Counted from the first letter of the stretch, positions 1 to 9,880 are shown. The stretch is 64,000 nucleotides of DNA from an uncultured Granulosicoccaceae bacterium (GCA_938003855.1 CALKXD010000064.1:1-64000), one strand, 5' to 3'. The notes: generated from the letters alone by a model not told the origin. Translations and numbers: made by a program.

Positions 1-67
1 ATAACAACTGAAATCTCCCCCCGGGGAATTTGCGTAAACCGGGCGGCACGTGGAAGGAAAACAGCTG

Positions 68-1069
68 ATGACCTACAAAATATTATGGGCTCCGTTGCGG
101 TGGACCGAAGACCGGCATATCGAGCCCGACAGTGTCGGGGAACACTGCCAAGCTATTCTGGCGGACACTCTCGAAGAGATAACCACAGTACAGTGGCAGA
201 CCTGTGATGCGCTGGTCAGTCTGACCGATGTACCAGAGCCGTATCGGAGTCAGGCGCATAACTGCAGGATCTTTGTCACTCCCAAAGTCGGCTACGACAA
301 CATTGACATCAAAGCCTGGGCTGCGCGAGGTGTCCCGGTCTGCAATGTGCCGGACTACGGCACCATGGAGGTGGCTGATCATGCGATTGCCATGTACTTA
401 TCGCTGGTGCGGGGGATTACTTATCACACTCGCCAGTTAATTCAGTCGCCAAGCGAAAACTGGCAGCCGATAGGCTACAAATTCAGTCGGCGCCTGTCGA
501 CCAGCTGCTTTGGTATTGTCGGGCTCGGGCGTATTGGTATGGCCACCGCGTTGCGTGCCAAGGCCTTTGGCATGGACGTCTGCTTCTATGACCCGCATGT
601 TGAGAACGGTCGGGACAAAGCGCTGGGTGTGCGCCGTGTGGAAGATCTGGCAGAGCTGTTCGCACAGTGTGATGCAGTCAGTCTTCATGTGCCGTTAAGT
701 GCCGAAACTCACAAGTTGGTGAACGCACAGATACTGGCTCATGCTAAACCCGGTCTGGTCCTGATAAACACCGCGAGAGGCCCGGTGGTCGATCTCGATG
801 CATTATATGACGCGTTGAAGTCCGCGCAACTGGGGGCTGCGGCACTGGATGTACTCCCTGAAGAAAAACCAGTCAATAGTGAGCACCCGTTGCTAAAGGC
901 CTGGGTGGACAGAGAACCCTGGATAAATCATCGTTTGCTGTTGACGCCACACTCGGCGTTCTATAGTACCGAAAGCATGTACGACATGCGCTTTCTGGGC
1001 GGTCAGGGGGCTGCGCAGTATTTGACAAAAGGTGTGCTGCGCAACTGTGTCAACTCCGAGTACTTGTAA
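68..1069 (+). CDS. NAD-dependent D-2-hydroxyacid dehydrogenase
   Basis: Predicted cytosolic oxidoreductase interconverting a D-2-hydroxyacid and a 2-oxoacid with NAD(H). The translation shows the family's layout: an N-terminal catalytic half with VGYDNIDIKAWAARGV, a Rossmann segment GIVGLGRIGMATALRAKAFG, the substrate-binding Arg in INTARGPVVD, the Glu in LDVLPEEKP and the catalytic His in TPHSAFYS. Length (333 residues) is normal; it resembles the CtBP/phosphoglycerate-dehydrogenase-like branch, but the substrate cannot be read. I chose the ATG at 68 because GGAAGG lies about 10 bases upstream; an in-frame GTG at 50 would add six residues. An operator-like palindrome lies just downstream and resembles the one in the microcompartment locus 49 kb away, a weak hint of shared control. 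Confidence 0.9.
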   Translation: MTYKILWAPLRWTEDRHIEPDSVGEHCQAILADTLEEITTVQWQTCDALVSLTDVPEPYRSQAHNCRIFVTPKVGYDNIDIKAWAARGVPVCNVPDYGTMEVADHAIAMYLSLVRGITYHTRQLIQSPSENWQPIGYKFSRRLSTSCFGIVGLGRIGMATALRAKAFGMDVCFYDPHVENGRDKALGVRRVEDLAELFAQCDAVSLHVPLSAETHKLVNAQILAHAKPGLVLINTARGPVVDLDALYDALKSAQLGAAALDVLPEEKPVNSEHPLLKAWVDREPWINHRLLLTPHSAFYSTESMYDMRFLGGQGAAQYLTKGVLRNCVNSEYL

Positions 1070-1117
1070 GTCCGGTTGATGGCCTGGGTTCTTGCAGTCG
1101 TGTCGAGAGACTATTAT

Positions 1118-1135
1118 ACTGTTTATACATACAGT
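1118..1135. promoter_or_regulatory. Operator-like imperfect palindrome
   Basis: The sequence ACTGTTTATACATACAGT has ACTGT/ACAGT arms around an AT-rich centre containing ATAC. It resembles the perfect palindrome at 50014-50032 (ACTGTATACTGTATACAGT), which suggests binding by the same dimeric regulator. ATAC-centred palindromes of this kind are typical of GntR/FadR-type repressors, but no GntR gene is visible in the window. It lies about 30 bases before a possible gene start at 1165. Confidence 0.4.
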
Positions 1136-1164
1136 TATCGTTAGTCTTGAGAGGGGCGGCTAAA

Positions 1165-1455
1165 TTGACACCCGTGCAAATGCAGTACATTGTGAGAATG
1201 GTGCATAAAATTAAAGCATGCATGGAAAAGTGCGAGGACACACGCAAAGAAGCTGTTGAAATCGTTGGACACAAACGGCTGGATGAAAACACCCGTATCA
1301 CGTTAACCGTGGTGGCCGACCCCGATGCCGGCTTTCCTGCACCGTTGCAATCACACGGTGTGGGCTTTACCAGCAAGGCTGAGGTTGCTGATGTTGCATC
1401 GCCGGCAAAACTTCGTCATCAGCACGGTCGCACTGGACGAAGCCCGTTTCGGTAA
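1165..1455 (+). pseudogene. Short unrecognised reading frame, possibly a gene remnant
   Basis: A TTG codon at 1165 is preceded at suitable spacing by GAGAGGGGCGG, a good ribosome-binding site, and by the operator-like palindrome at 1118-1135, so something was probably expressed from here. The 96-residue product begins MTPVQMQYIVRMVHKIKACM and has a plausible mixed helical composition for about 70 residues. It then degenerates into an Arg/His-rich tail (LRHQHGRTGRSPFR) that looks like out-of-frame reading. I recognise no family. It may be a frameshifted or truncated remnant, or a chance frame. Confidence 0.25.
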
Positions 1456-2170
1456 GACAGCAGTGATGTGTTTGACTATGTCTGCCTGCGGCTATTGTGT
1501 CCTGGCAGAGTGGCTGTGGTGCAGGCCGGCTTGCGCTGTGGGATTGAGCCCTCAGCAGATGTCCGGGGCTGTGTTTAACAGGGGCCGCTGCCACCGGCCG
1601 CTGAACATTAGAGCAATCCCCGGGTGGATCACCAAACCTATTTAGCAGGCTGCTCTCCGGTCGGGTCTGTGCGTGTTTGCAACGCTGCTAACGCCAGAGT
1701 CTTAAGGCGACACCGTACTTAGTAGGTGTAGTGACAGTCATCCAGGTAATAACAGCCGTGACTGTCAGCATGCCATTTTGTGCTAGCGGCGGGTTTGCTT
1801 TACGCATTGTGTCTGCATAATGACTGACCAAAATGGTGCCGCAGTGCTTTGCTCATGCTCTGTTATTTCGCGCCATTTTTTTTGCACGCAGCTTGCGCAA
1901 AATTTCCGGGTCAATCCGCTGTAACAACACCATTAATTAATTTTATTGGTGTGCCCGGCCCAATACCGTTCTGTTGTCAATAAACCGTCCGTCGTGATGG
2001 CATTTTGCTTTGCTGCGCTGTCAAAGCTCCGGCATTGATTGACATCTCCACGGTTTAATTATTGCTGTGGCTATTTTTCTATTATAAAGATTTACTGGGA
2101 TTCTACCCTCGTATCCGGGGTATCAGTGAGTCTGTGTTTGAGTTCATTGTGATTCTCGCAGGTACGTTTA
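1456..2170. other. Intergenic region before the first giant gene
   Basis: No convincing gene is seen. The region holds an inverted repeat at 1732-1767 and, near its end, an AT-rich stretch with a TTGACA at about 2039 and TATAAA-like sequence near 2093. These are not spaced as a clean sigma-70 promoter. AGGT ends about seven bases before the ATG at 2171. Confidence 0.5.
1732..1767. repeat. 9-bp perfect inverted repeat
   Basis: TGACAGTCA at 1732-1740 is the reverse complement of TGACTGTCA at 1759-1767, separated by 18 bases. It could be a regulator site or an RNA stem. No T-run follows, so it is not a standard terminator. Confidence 0.4.
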
Positions 2171-5100
2171 ATGAAGAAATGGTTTAGTTCCGTCTTTGCT
2201 GAAGTTCGGTGCAGTGGGTGTGCGGATAATGTCACTGCAAAGTCTGCTGACAAACGGCAAATGTCGGCAGGCTGGCTGGCAGCGACCTCCGTGTCGTTGC
2301 TTATGATGGGTGCTGTCAGTCAGGTCAGTGCGCAGGATTTCTCTGATCGAACCGCCGAACATTTGAGTGGAGTCGCTAACGACAGCACGGTCAAGGCGAC
2401 GGATCTGGGGGATTTTGACGGTGATGGTATCGACGACATTATTATCAGTCGATCAGGCAGCGCGCCGATTCTGCTAATGAATGAAGCCGGCGTGCTGGTC
2501 AATCGCACTGCCGAGTATCTTGGCGCTGCCAGTTCTGCAAGCAATTCCAACTATGGTGAGACCTTTGATGCCGACGGCGATGGCATGACAGATCTGGTGT
2601 TCGGTCGGCTCGGCAGAACACCATACCTGTTTATGAATCTAGGTAACGACGGCAACGGCAACTGGCTCGGATTTGACACGGGGCGCGGCCTTGACGGGGC
2701 CACTAATACTCTGGTTATAGAGTCGGGTGATGTGACTGGTGATGGTGCGCCTGATCTTTTTGTGATTCAGGTGGAGCGGGCCAGTAACCGCCTGCTGGTG
2801 AACGACGGCAATGGTAACTTTACCGAGGACAGCGGCAGGCTTGGGCCATTGTCCGGTAGTGGTCACACCCGGGGTCATCAGGCTTTGCTGGATGATGTTG
2901 AAGGTGATGGCGATATTGATATCGTTTATATTGAGTCCGACTTAATTCTGTATATCTATTACAACGATGGCACGGGTAATTTCTCGTCGGGCCTTCGATC
3001 GCAGTTTAGAAACCCTGATAACTTTGCCTATGTGTTTGGTGCGGCCGACTTCAACGGCGATGGTATCTACGACTATCGACAGTATTCGAATCCGGCCCCG
3101 CTGGCCGAAATGTCAACAGGTACCTTTGATGCTAACGGCATCCCTCAGTACACCATCAGACAAGAGTCCGGCATGTTGCGTGGTAATCGCAAGCACAGCT
3201 GGGCGCACATGCGGGACATCGACGCCGATGGCGATATAGACTACGTTTTGTCATCAATGATGCGGAATTTCGGCGGGCTGTTTACCTCATCCGAAGGCCA
3301 TCGTACAGAAGTTGTGCTGAACATGGGTGGCGATCAGGGCGGCCTGCCAGGTACTTTTACCACGTTTGTTGCCCCGGCCTGGGCCAATGCTGATTCATGG
3401 GATGCCCGCATTGTTGATGTTAACAATGACGGCAATATGGATATGTTTATCGCCCATCGCAATCGCTATGCAGTTTATATCAACGATGCACCACCCCGTG
3501 TGGTCAACATCAGTGCGGTGGCGGCACCACCGGTTGCTGTCGGCAGTGACACAGATTTTAGCGTAACGCTGCAGTCGGGAAACAATGTCAGCTATACCTG
3601 GGACTTCGGCGACGGTAGTGCCACTGAAACCACCACTGAAACGACTATCAGCCATCGCTACGCGGCGGCAGGGCGCTATCAGGCGACAGTAACGGCCTCT
3701 GACAGTCAGGGCAGCACGCAGGAAATTGTTTTTGTCCGGGTACACGACCCCCTTGAGAGCAACCCGCCAGTATCGTCAATGGACATTGTGTATGAGTCCC
3801 GCGATGATGGCGATCGCGTGTATGTGGTAAACCCGGACAATGACACAGTCACCGTGCTGCTGGCATCAACCGGCGATGTTCTGGCTGAAATACCGGTGGG
3901 TGATGATCCACGCAGCCTGGCCCTCGATAGCCCGGGAGTACTGTGCGTGGTCAATAAGGGCGATGCGACCGTCACTCGCATCGATACCGGAAGTCTGACG
4001 GCTGTTGGCAGTCTGGCATTACCGAGAGCGTCAAGACCGCATGGTATTGTGTTTGATGCAGACAAAGCGTTTGCTTATATCGCCCTGGAGGCGGTCGGAA
4101 AAATAGTTAAGGTTGATTTTGGTTCAGGCCAGATTGTCGCTGAGACGGAGTTTGGTTCTTCACCGCGTGAGCTCGGGTTAAGTGCCGATGGACTCAGCTT
4201 GTATGCGCCACGCTTTATCAGTCTTCCAGCCGACAGTGAAGACAGCCGGACACCAGCCGAATCAGGTGGCCAGGTCGTGGTCATCAATGCCGCGGATATG
4301 ACAATCAACCGTACCATTGCATTGCCATACAACGAGCCTGACAACGACGTTGATACCGAAATCGAAGCGCGTGGAATACCCAACTACCTGCGTTCACCGG
4401 CGCTGTCACCCAGCGGCTTTTACGCCATCATTCCAACCAAGGTGGATAATATATACCGGGGTTCCATGCGTGACGGCAATCGCCGTGAGCACGATATGCT
4501 GGTCCGGGGTATGTTATCGCGGCTCGACCTGAATACCGACAGCGAAGATCTGACCTCGCGTCTTCACTTCGACAACCTCAGTCACCCGACGGCGGTGGCG
4601 TTTGGCCCAACCGGTAGTTATATTTTTACCGCTCATGAAGGCAGTCGCGTGGTTAAAGTGATCGACTTCTATAGCAACTCTATTGTGTCATCGGTTGCGG
4701 TAGAGTTTGCACCTCAGGGCCTGACGGTGTCTCCTGACGGCTCCCGTGTCTACGTGCATAACTACCTCTCGCGCAGTGTCAGTATTATTGACGCGTCAGA
4801 GCTCATGGGCAATCAGGGGGGCAACTTAAACCTGATCAGTAACATATCCACAGTGACCAACGAAGCATTGAACGAAACCGTACTGCTGGGCAAGCGCCTG
4901 TTTCACGATTCCAAAGATACCCGATTGGCTTCGCAGGAATACATCAGCTGTGCGGCCTGCCACGATGATGCAGGTCATGATGGTCGCGTGTGGGACTTCA
5001 GTGACGCCGGTGAAGGCCTGCGCAACACGATAGATTTACGCGGACGTGCCGGTACCGGGCAGGGTAATGTCCACTGGTCTGCAAACTTCGACGAGTTCCA

Positions 5101-8100
5101 TGACTTCGAAAACGACATCCGTGAGATTTTCGACGGTGCGGGCTTGCTCAGCGATACTGATTTCTCCGACAGCTCAGCGCCGCTGGATGCCTCGACGCCA
5201 AAAGCCGGTCGCAGCGATGATCTCGACGCGCTGGCCGCCTTTGCGGCATCGCTGACCTCCTTCCACGACAGTCCGTACCGGACTTCAAGCGGTAGTCTGA
5301 CTGCCGCTGCGGTTCGCGGTAAGGAAGTATTCCGCACAGCCGATTGTGCGCTTTGCCATAGTGGCACACCGTTTACCGACAGTCCGTCCGCGGTGGGTCA
5401 TAACGTTGGTACGGTTGATAATGACACCGGTGGTCGTCTGGGTCAGGCGCTGCTTGACGGTGGCCACGATACCCCGACCCTGCGCGGTTTGTGGCATGGC
5501 GCACCGTACCTGCATGACGGCTCGGCGCAGACACTGCAGGACGCCGTGCTTGCTCACAACAGCGGTATGAACTTCGATGTAGCAAGTCTCAGCAGTGATC
5601 AACTCGACGACCTGGCCAGTTATTTATTGCAGATAGACGGGTCAGAGCCGCTGGCAAGCTCAATCAATGATTTTGACGGCGATGGTATCAGCAACGCGGT
5701 CGACCCGGATGATGACAATGACGGCGTCCCGGACGTCGATGATGTGTTCCCGGATGATCCGTCCGAGAGCGCAGACAGTGATGGCGATGGTGTTGGCGAT
5801 AACGCTGACGCCCTGCCGAATGACTCTACAGAGACTGAAGATTCCGACGGTGACGGTGTCGGTGATAACGCTGACGCATTTCCACTGAATGCCAGCGAGT
5901 TCCGTGACATCGATGGTGATGGCACCGGTGATAACGCCGATCTCGATGCCGATAACGATGGCATCCCCGATGAACTGGAATCCGCGCTGTCGGTTGACGC
6001 GCAGGTGGCCAATGCGCTGAGTTCGTCATTGACCGCGTTTGAGTCGGCGTCTGAGGGCGACTGGGTTAGTGTCAGCGCAGCGGAGTATGACCAACTAATG
6101 CAGTCTCTCAACAATGCCAGTGCTTTTGGTACAGCGGAATCCAGTATGCGCAGCGGAACTTTCAATAACTTCGGCGGTGGTGCTATGTATACCTTTGGCC
6201 AGACCAACAACCCGTCGCCGTCAAACAGCCACTTTGTTGCATTTAAACGCGGCACAGGCAGTGCCGTCAGGGGCGGCAATGATATCGTGCGCCTGTCAGA
6301 TAACAATGGTGCCGGCGGTTTTGACGCTGTAGGCAACCCGTTGCCGAATGGCGTGGTTGAAAACAACCAGGAGTATTTTGTTTTAAAGGGCAGTGAGTCT
6401 GTATCTTATAGTGTGCCGCAGTATCTGGGCTTCTCGACAGATCAGAATAATCCGATCTACTATCAGGCCAATGGTACCAGCGGTTATTACCAGCGCGGGA
6501 GTGTGGCAACCCTGCAGACCAATAACGCTGTGTTTGGCTGGGCACTGCAGGGCATCGCGGTGCCGACCAATGGCTCGACCACACTGGCGCTGGATGCAGA
6601 CAATGATGGGCGTCCAAACGAGTTTGATCTCGACTCGGACAACGACGGCATTGCCGATGTCATCGAAGCGGGCGGTGCCGACGACAATAACGACGGTTAC
6701 ATCGATAATGCCGCGACTGCGCAGGCCAGTCTGACATCACCTCTTGACAATGATAATAACGGCGTCGCTGATTTTCTGGAAGTAGGCAACAACACTCTGA
6801 TCGAAAACCCGATCACCGATACCGATGATGATGGCTGGGACGATTCTGTCGACGGACAAATTGGCAATAGTCCGGTGACACCGACGACACCCACCACACC
6901 GACGACACCCGACGGCTCTGCACCGAGTAATCCGAATGGCGGCATGCTGGTCGATGGTAACTTTTCGGACTGGGATGCAATAACCGCTTACGCGACTGAC
7001 CCGAATGATGTCAGTGGCACAAACAACACACTGGATCTAGCTGTCGCAAGCATCGCCCACGACGATGACAACCTCTATATCCGTTACGACAACCATGCGC
7101 CGGATGCGGCAATGCTGACCTGGGGCTACAGCGTGCAACTCGACACCGATTCAAACCCGGCGACTGGTTTTAAGGGTTTTGCCGGTGAATTACCGATTGG
7201 CGTGGACTATATGATCGAAGGCAGCACGTTGCATCGCTACACAGGTAACGGTAGTGACTTTGCCTGGGGACCGGGCGTGTCTTTGACAGCGGTTGTCGGT
7301 GCCAGAGCGGTGGAAATGTCGGTACCTCGGTCATCCATTGGCAGTCCGGACAGCCTGCGTGTCTTTCTGTTTGCCAATAACGAATCAGTCAATGGTACAT
7401 CGGTTGATTTTTACCCCGATGCTGCAGGCAACATCGATGCAGATCCCGCCGACAGAAGCTTTGAGTACTACCTCGGAACCGACGCCGTGACACCGGTGAC
7501 GGAAGGGCCCAACCCACCGACACCCAGCACACCGCAGTTGGTTTTCTATAACCCGTCAACTATTTCGGTCGATGGTGATCTGACCGACTGGGCGGCACTG
7601 GATTCATTTGGTGAAGATCCGGATGACGCGTCCGGTACCGGCAACACTATTGATTGGCGCGAAGGATGGATGGCGCACGATGCGACCAACTTCTATATCG
7701 CCTGGCGCAATGATGAGCCGGCTGTAGTGTCCTGGGGCAACGGTATCATGCTCGATACCGATCAAAACCCCGGCACGGGATTCAGAGGGTTTGATGGCGA
7801 GCTGTCTATAGGGGTTGACTATCTGCTGGAAGACCGTGTCATTCATCGCTACACCGGTGCTGGAAATGACTGGGACTGGGTAGAGGCAGGTAGCATGGAA
7901 CCGGTGATCTCCGGCAACAACACCGAGGTTCAGATAGCGCGGAGTCTATTCGGCAACCCTGAAGCAATTAATTTATTCTTTGCCGGCGACAACGAGGCAG
8001 TAGGAGGTACCGTGGTGGACTATTATCCGGATGAGGCGAGTAACCGGGCGGCAAGCTTTGATGATCGCAGCGTGACTTACTCTACCGTGGAACCCACCGT

Positions 8101-9727
8101 CACACCGACCACGCCAACAACGCCTGTCAGCATAGTGCTGGATGGCGTCATTAATGAATGGCCGTCTGATTCAGTGCTTGGTACTGAAGATGCCAACGAC
8201 GTCAGTGGATTGAACACCATCGATTGGCGTAGCCTGAGGGTAATGGATGATAGCAACAATCTCTACATGGCTTATGAAAGCTGGGAGGTTGTCACTGATA
8301 GCTGGGGGTATGGTATTTACCTCGATACTGACCAGAACCCGGCGACCGGTTTCAAAGGGTTTGATAATGAACTCAGTATCGGTGCCGAGTACCTGCTGGA
8401 AGGAATCGATCTCAATCGCTATACCGGCAGTGCACAGAATCAGTGGTCGTGGGAAAGCGCGGGCTTGATGACAGTTGCCATCGCAGGCAACATCGGCGAG
8501 TTAAGTATCCCGAGAAGTGTTATCGGTAATCCGTCGAAAGTAGATCTGCTGTTGCGAGGTGACAACACCGCGGTCAATGGTGATGTGGTTGATTATCATC
8601 CGGCGATTGGCACCGAACTTGGCAAGTTTAGTTACACCTTGTCGAACGTGCAGGCAGATGAACCGCCGGTGCAGGCCGCCCGTGGTGGCAGTGGTGGTGG
8701 TGCCTTTGGTTTGTGGTCGTTGATTGTCGTTTTGCTCGCCGGATGGCGACGATCAGTCCGCCAACACCGGGTGGCCATGGCTGCTGTGGTAGTAGGCACA
8801 GCGCTGACCGTCACCGCCTGTGGTGGTGGTGGCGGCGGCAGTGTCACCAGTGTTATCACGCCGACTGACCCTGTGGACAACAACCAGAGCGGTGAAACCG
8901 ATGGTAGTACGGACGGTGGTACTGATGGTAATACTGACACCGACGGGAACACCGATATAGAAACCACTACGGTGCCGAGCAATAACCCATCGTTTTCGTC
9001 GGTCACAGATAACGGCCCTTCGGCTAATGCATCGTTTGCATTGACCTTTGCCAGTGCGCTTGACGGTTCTCAGACGATTCCGCCTGTGGCAACACGCGCG
9101 GTTGGCGCAACCCGTGTTGCGCTGAATTCACTGACCGGTGAGCTGACCGGTCAGGTGCTGCATACCGTGGATGATGCTACCGGTGCGGTGATACGTGAAG
9201 GTGGGTCCGGGCAAAGTGGCGCTGTACTGGTGGTGTTACTGCGCCGGGACGATAACACTTACGTGGTGCCGGACAATACCATTTTGACACCGCTGCAGGT
9301 GGCAGCATTCAATGCAGGCCTGACCCATGTCAGTGTGCAATCAGTGACCAACCCTGACGGTGAGATACGCTCGCAATTGAGCAATGAGCCAGTCACTGCA
9401 GCCGTGCAGTCTGACCTTGATGATATCCAGGTGAAGGTCTTTTCGCCGGTTTGTTCCGGGTGCCATACCGGTGGCGGCTCTACGCTGCCGGGGATAATGA
9501 ATCTCAGCTCGGCAGACGGGTCCTATAATGCACTGGTCAGCACACCAAGTCTGAATGAACCCGAGCTCGACCGGGTCACGCCCGGTGATGCAGACAGCAG
9601 CCTGATCATACGCAAACTGGAAGGCACGCACGAGGTGGGATCGCAAATGCCGTTTCGCGGTAAGCCACTGGACACGGCGACTGTCGATGCCATTCGCGCG
9701 TGGATCGACGCCGGCGCTCAGCGCTAG
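2171..9727 (+). CDS. Giant exported multidomain protein with haem c sites, FG-GAP/PKD/YVTN/CBM9-like domains and an internal sorting signal plus lipobox
   Basis: Predicted exported surface protein of 2518 residues. In order: long n-region and Sec signal ending near VSAQDF (about 54); FG-GAP/VCBS-like DxDGDG repeats (80-440); a PKD domain (444-525, WDFGDGSA); a YVTN-type propeller (537-880); a di-heme cytochrome-c-peroxidase/MauG-like domain (897-1157) with CAACH at 927 and CALCH at 1059; TSP3-type Asp-rich repeats; a 180-200-residue module shared with the next giant protein; three CBM9/DOMON-like domains (about 1590-2157). A GlyGly-CTERM-like tail follows (GGSGGGAFGLWS, hydrophobic stretch, WRRSVRQHR, 2170-2200). 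Translation then continues in frame into LTVTACGGGGGG, a lipobox with Cys2217, a CHRD domain (2284-2404) and a third haem motif CSGCH at 2428. The C-terminal third looks like a separate lipoprotein gene fused to the first. ATG chosen for its AGGT and signal peptide. Function unknown. Confidence 0.85.
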   Translation: MKKWFSSVFAEVRCSGCADNVTAKSADKRQMSAGWLAATSVSLLMMGAVSQVSAQDFSDRTAEHLSGVANDSTVKATDLGDFDGDGIDDIIISRSGSAPILLMNEAGVLVNRTAEYLGAASSASNSNYGETFDADGDGMTDLVFGRLGRTPYLFMNLGNDGNGNWLGFDTGRGLDGATNTLVIESGDVTGDGAPDLFVIQVERASNRLLVNDGNGNFTEDSGRLGPLSGSGHTRGHQALLDDVEGDGDIDIVYIESDLILYIYYNDGTGNFSSGLRSQFRNPDNFAYVFGAADFNGDGIYDYRQYSNPAPLAEMSTGTFDANGIPQYTIRQESGMLRGNRKHSWAHMRDIDADGDIDYVLSSMMRNFGGLFTSSEGHRTEVVLNMGGDQGGLPGTFTTFVAPAWANADSWDARIVDVNNDGNMDMFIAHRNRYAVYINDAPPRVVNISAVAAPPVAVGSDTDFSVTLQSGNNVSYTWDFGDGSATETTTETTISHRYAAAGRYQATVTASDSQGSTQEIVFVRVHDPLESNPPVSSMDIVYESRDDGDRVYVVNPDNDTVTVLLASTGDVLAEIPVGDDPRSLALDSPGVLCVVNKGDATVTRIDTGSLTAVGSLALPRASRPHGIVFDADKAFAYIALEAVGKIVKVDFGSGQIVAETEFGSSPRELGLSADGLSLYAPRFISLPADSEDSRTPAESGGQVVVINAADMTINRTIALPYNEPDNDVDTEIEARGIPNYLRSPALSPSGFYAIIPTKVDNIYRGSMRDGNRREHDMLVRGMLSRLDLNTDSEDLTSRLHFDNLSHPTAVAFGPTGSYIFTAHEGSRVVKVIDFYSNSIVSSVAVEFAPQGLTVSPDGSRVYVHNYLSRSVSIIDASELMGNQGGNLNLISNISTVTNEALNETVLLGKRLFHDSKDTRLASQEYISCAACHDDAGHDGRVWDFSDAGEGLRNTIDLRGRAGTGQGNVHWSANFDEFHDFENDIREIFDGAGLLSDTDFSDSSAPLDASTPKAGRSDDLDALAAFAASLTSFHDSPYRTSSGSLTAAAVRGKEVFRTADCALCHSGTPFTDSPSAVGHNVGTVDNDTGGRLGQALLDGGHDTPTLRGLWHGAPYLHDGSAQTLQDAVLAHNSGMNFDVASLSSDQLDDLASYLLQIDGSEPLASSINDFDGDGISNAVDPDDDNDGVPDVDDVFPDDPSESADSDGDGVGDNADALPNDSTETEDSDGDGVGDNADAFPLNASEFRDIDGDGTGDNADLDADNDGIPDELESALSVDAQVANALSSSLTAFESASEGDWVSVSAAEYDQLMQSLNNASAFGTAESSMRSGTFNNFGGGAMYTFGQTNNPSPSNSHFVAFKRGTGSAVRGGNDIVRLSDNNGAGGFDAVGNPLPNGVVENNQEYFVLKGSESVSYSVPQYLGFSTDQNNPIYYQANGTSGYYQRGSVATLQTNNAVFGWALQGIAVPTNGSTTLALDADNDGRPNEFDLDSDNDGIADVIEAGGADDNNDGYIDNAATAQASLTSPLDNDNNGVADFLEVGNNTLIENPITDTDDDGWDDSVDGQIGNSPVTPTTPTTPTTPDGSAPSNPNGGMLVDGNFSDWDAITAYATDPNDVSGTNNTLDLAVASIAHDDDNLYIRYDNHAPDAAMLTWGYSVQLDTDSNPATGFKGFAGELPIGVDYMIEGSTLHRYTGNGSDFAWGPGVSLTAVVGARAVEMSVPRSSIGSPDSLRVFLFANNESVNGTSVDFYPDAAGNIDADPADRSFEYYLGTDAVTPVTEGPNPPTPSTPQLVFYNPSTISVDGDLTDWAALDSFGEDPDDASGTGNTIDWREGWMAHDATNFYIAWRNDEPAVVSWGNGIMLDTDQNPGTGFRGFDGELSIGVDYLLEDRVIHRYTGAGNDWDWVEAGSMEPVISGNNTEVQIARSLFGNPEAINLFFAGDNEAVGGTVVDYYPDEASNRAASFDDRSVTYSTVEPTVTPTTPTTPVSIVLDGVINEWPSDSVLGTEDANDVSGLNTIDWRSLRVMDDSNNLYMAYESWEVVTDSWGYGIYLDTDQNPATGFKGFDNELSIGAEYLLEGIDLNRYTGSAQNQWSWESAGLMTVAIAGNIGELSIPRSVIGNPSKVDLLLRGDNTAVNGDVVDYHPAIGTELGKFSYTLSNVQADEPPVQAARGGSGGGAFGLWSLIVVLLAGWRRSVRQHRVAMAAVVVGTALTVTACGGGGGGSVTSVITPTDPVDNNQSGETDGSTDGGTDGNTDTDGNTDIETTTVPSNNPSFSSVTDNGPSANASFALTFASALDGSQTIPPVATRAVGATRVALNSLTGELTGQVLHTVDDATGAVIREGGSGQSGAVLVVLLRRDDNTYVVPDNTILTPLQVAAFNAGLTHVSVQSVTNPDGEIRSQLSNEPVTAAVQSDLDDIQVKVFSPVCSGCHTGGGSTLPGIMNLSSADGSYNALVSTPSLNEPELDRVTPGDADSSLIIRKLEGTHEVGSQMPFRGKPLDTATVDAIRAWIDAGAQR
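6937..8640 (+). repeat. Three tandem CBM9/DOMON-like domains
   Basis: Three copies of about 180 codons start near 6945, 7565 and 8140. Each has a D-G-x-x-x-x-W opening, DPNDVSG/DPDDASG/DANDVSG, a W-G-x-G/S-hydrophobic strand, LDTDxNPxTGF+GF, a YxxE segment, HRYTG/NRYTG and a closing NxxVxGxxVDYxPD. Short linkers rich in Thr-Pro (TPTTPTTP) separate them. This is the pattern of sugar- or haem-binding beta-sandwich modules on secreted proteins. Confidence 0.7.
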
Positions 9728-9802
9728 GCGGTTGCACGGCAGTAGTCTTAACATGCCGGGTTACACCTTGGCGCAGGCAATATCGCAAGTGCTGTAGTAA
9801 CC

Positions 9803-9829
9803 AAAAAATGCGCCCTGGCAGGGCGCATT
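9803..9829 (-). terminator. Intrinsic terminator of the PHP-family gene
   Basis: AATGCGCCCT (9807-9816) and AGGGCGCATT (9820-9829) form a perfect 10-bp stem with a 3-base loop. On the minus strand the stem is followed directly by a run of six T residues (A-run 9803-9808 on the plus strand), the classic Rho-independent layout for the leftward gene ending at 9881. The plus side lacks a T-run, so termination of the rightward giant gene here is less certain. Confidence 0.85.
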
Positions 9830-9880
9830 CACAGTAGCCGGCAGTACCGGCATTAAATGTTGCCAGTATCGTAGTTGTGG

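Noticed and set aside
5620-6366. A 248-codon antisense open frame
   Set aside because: It is opposite TSP3-type repeats, has Ser/Pro-rich low-complexity sequence and no ribosome-binding site.
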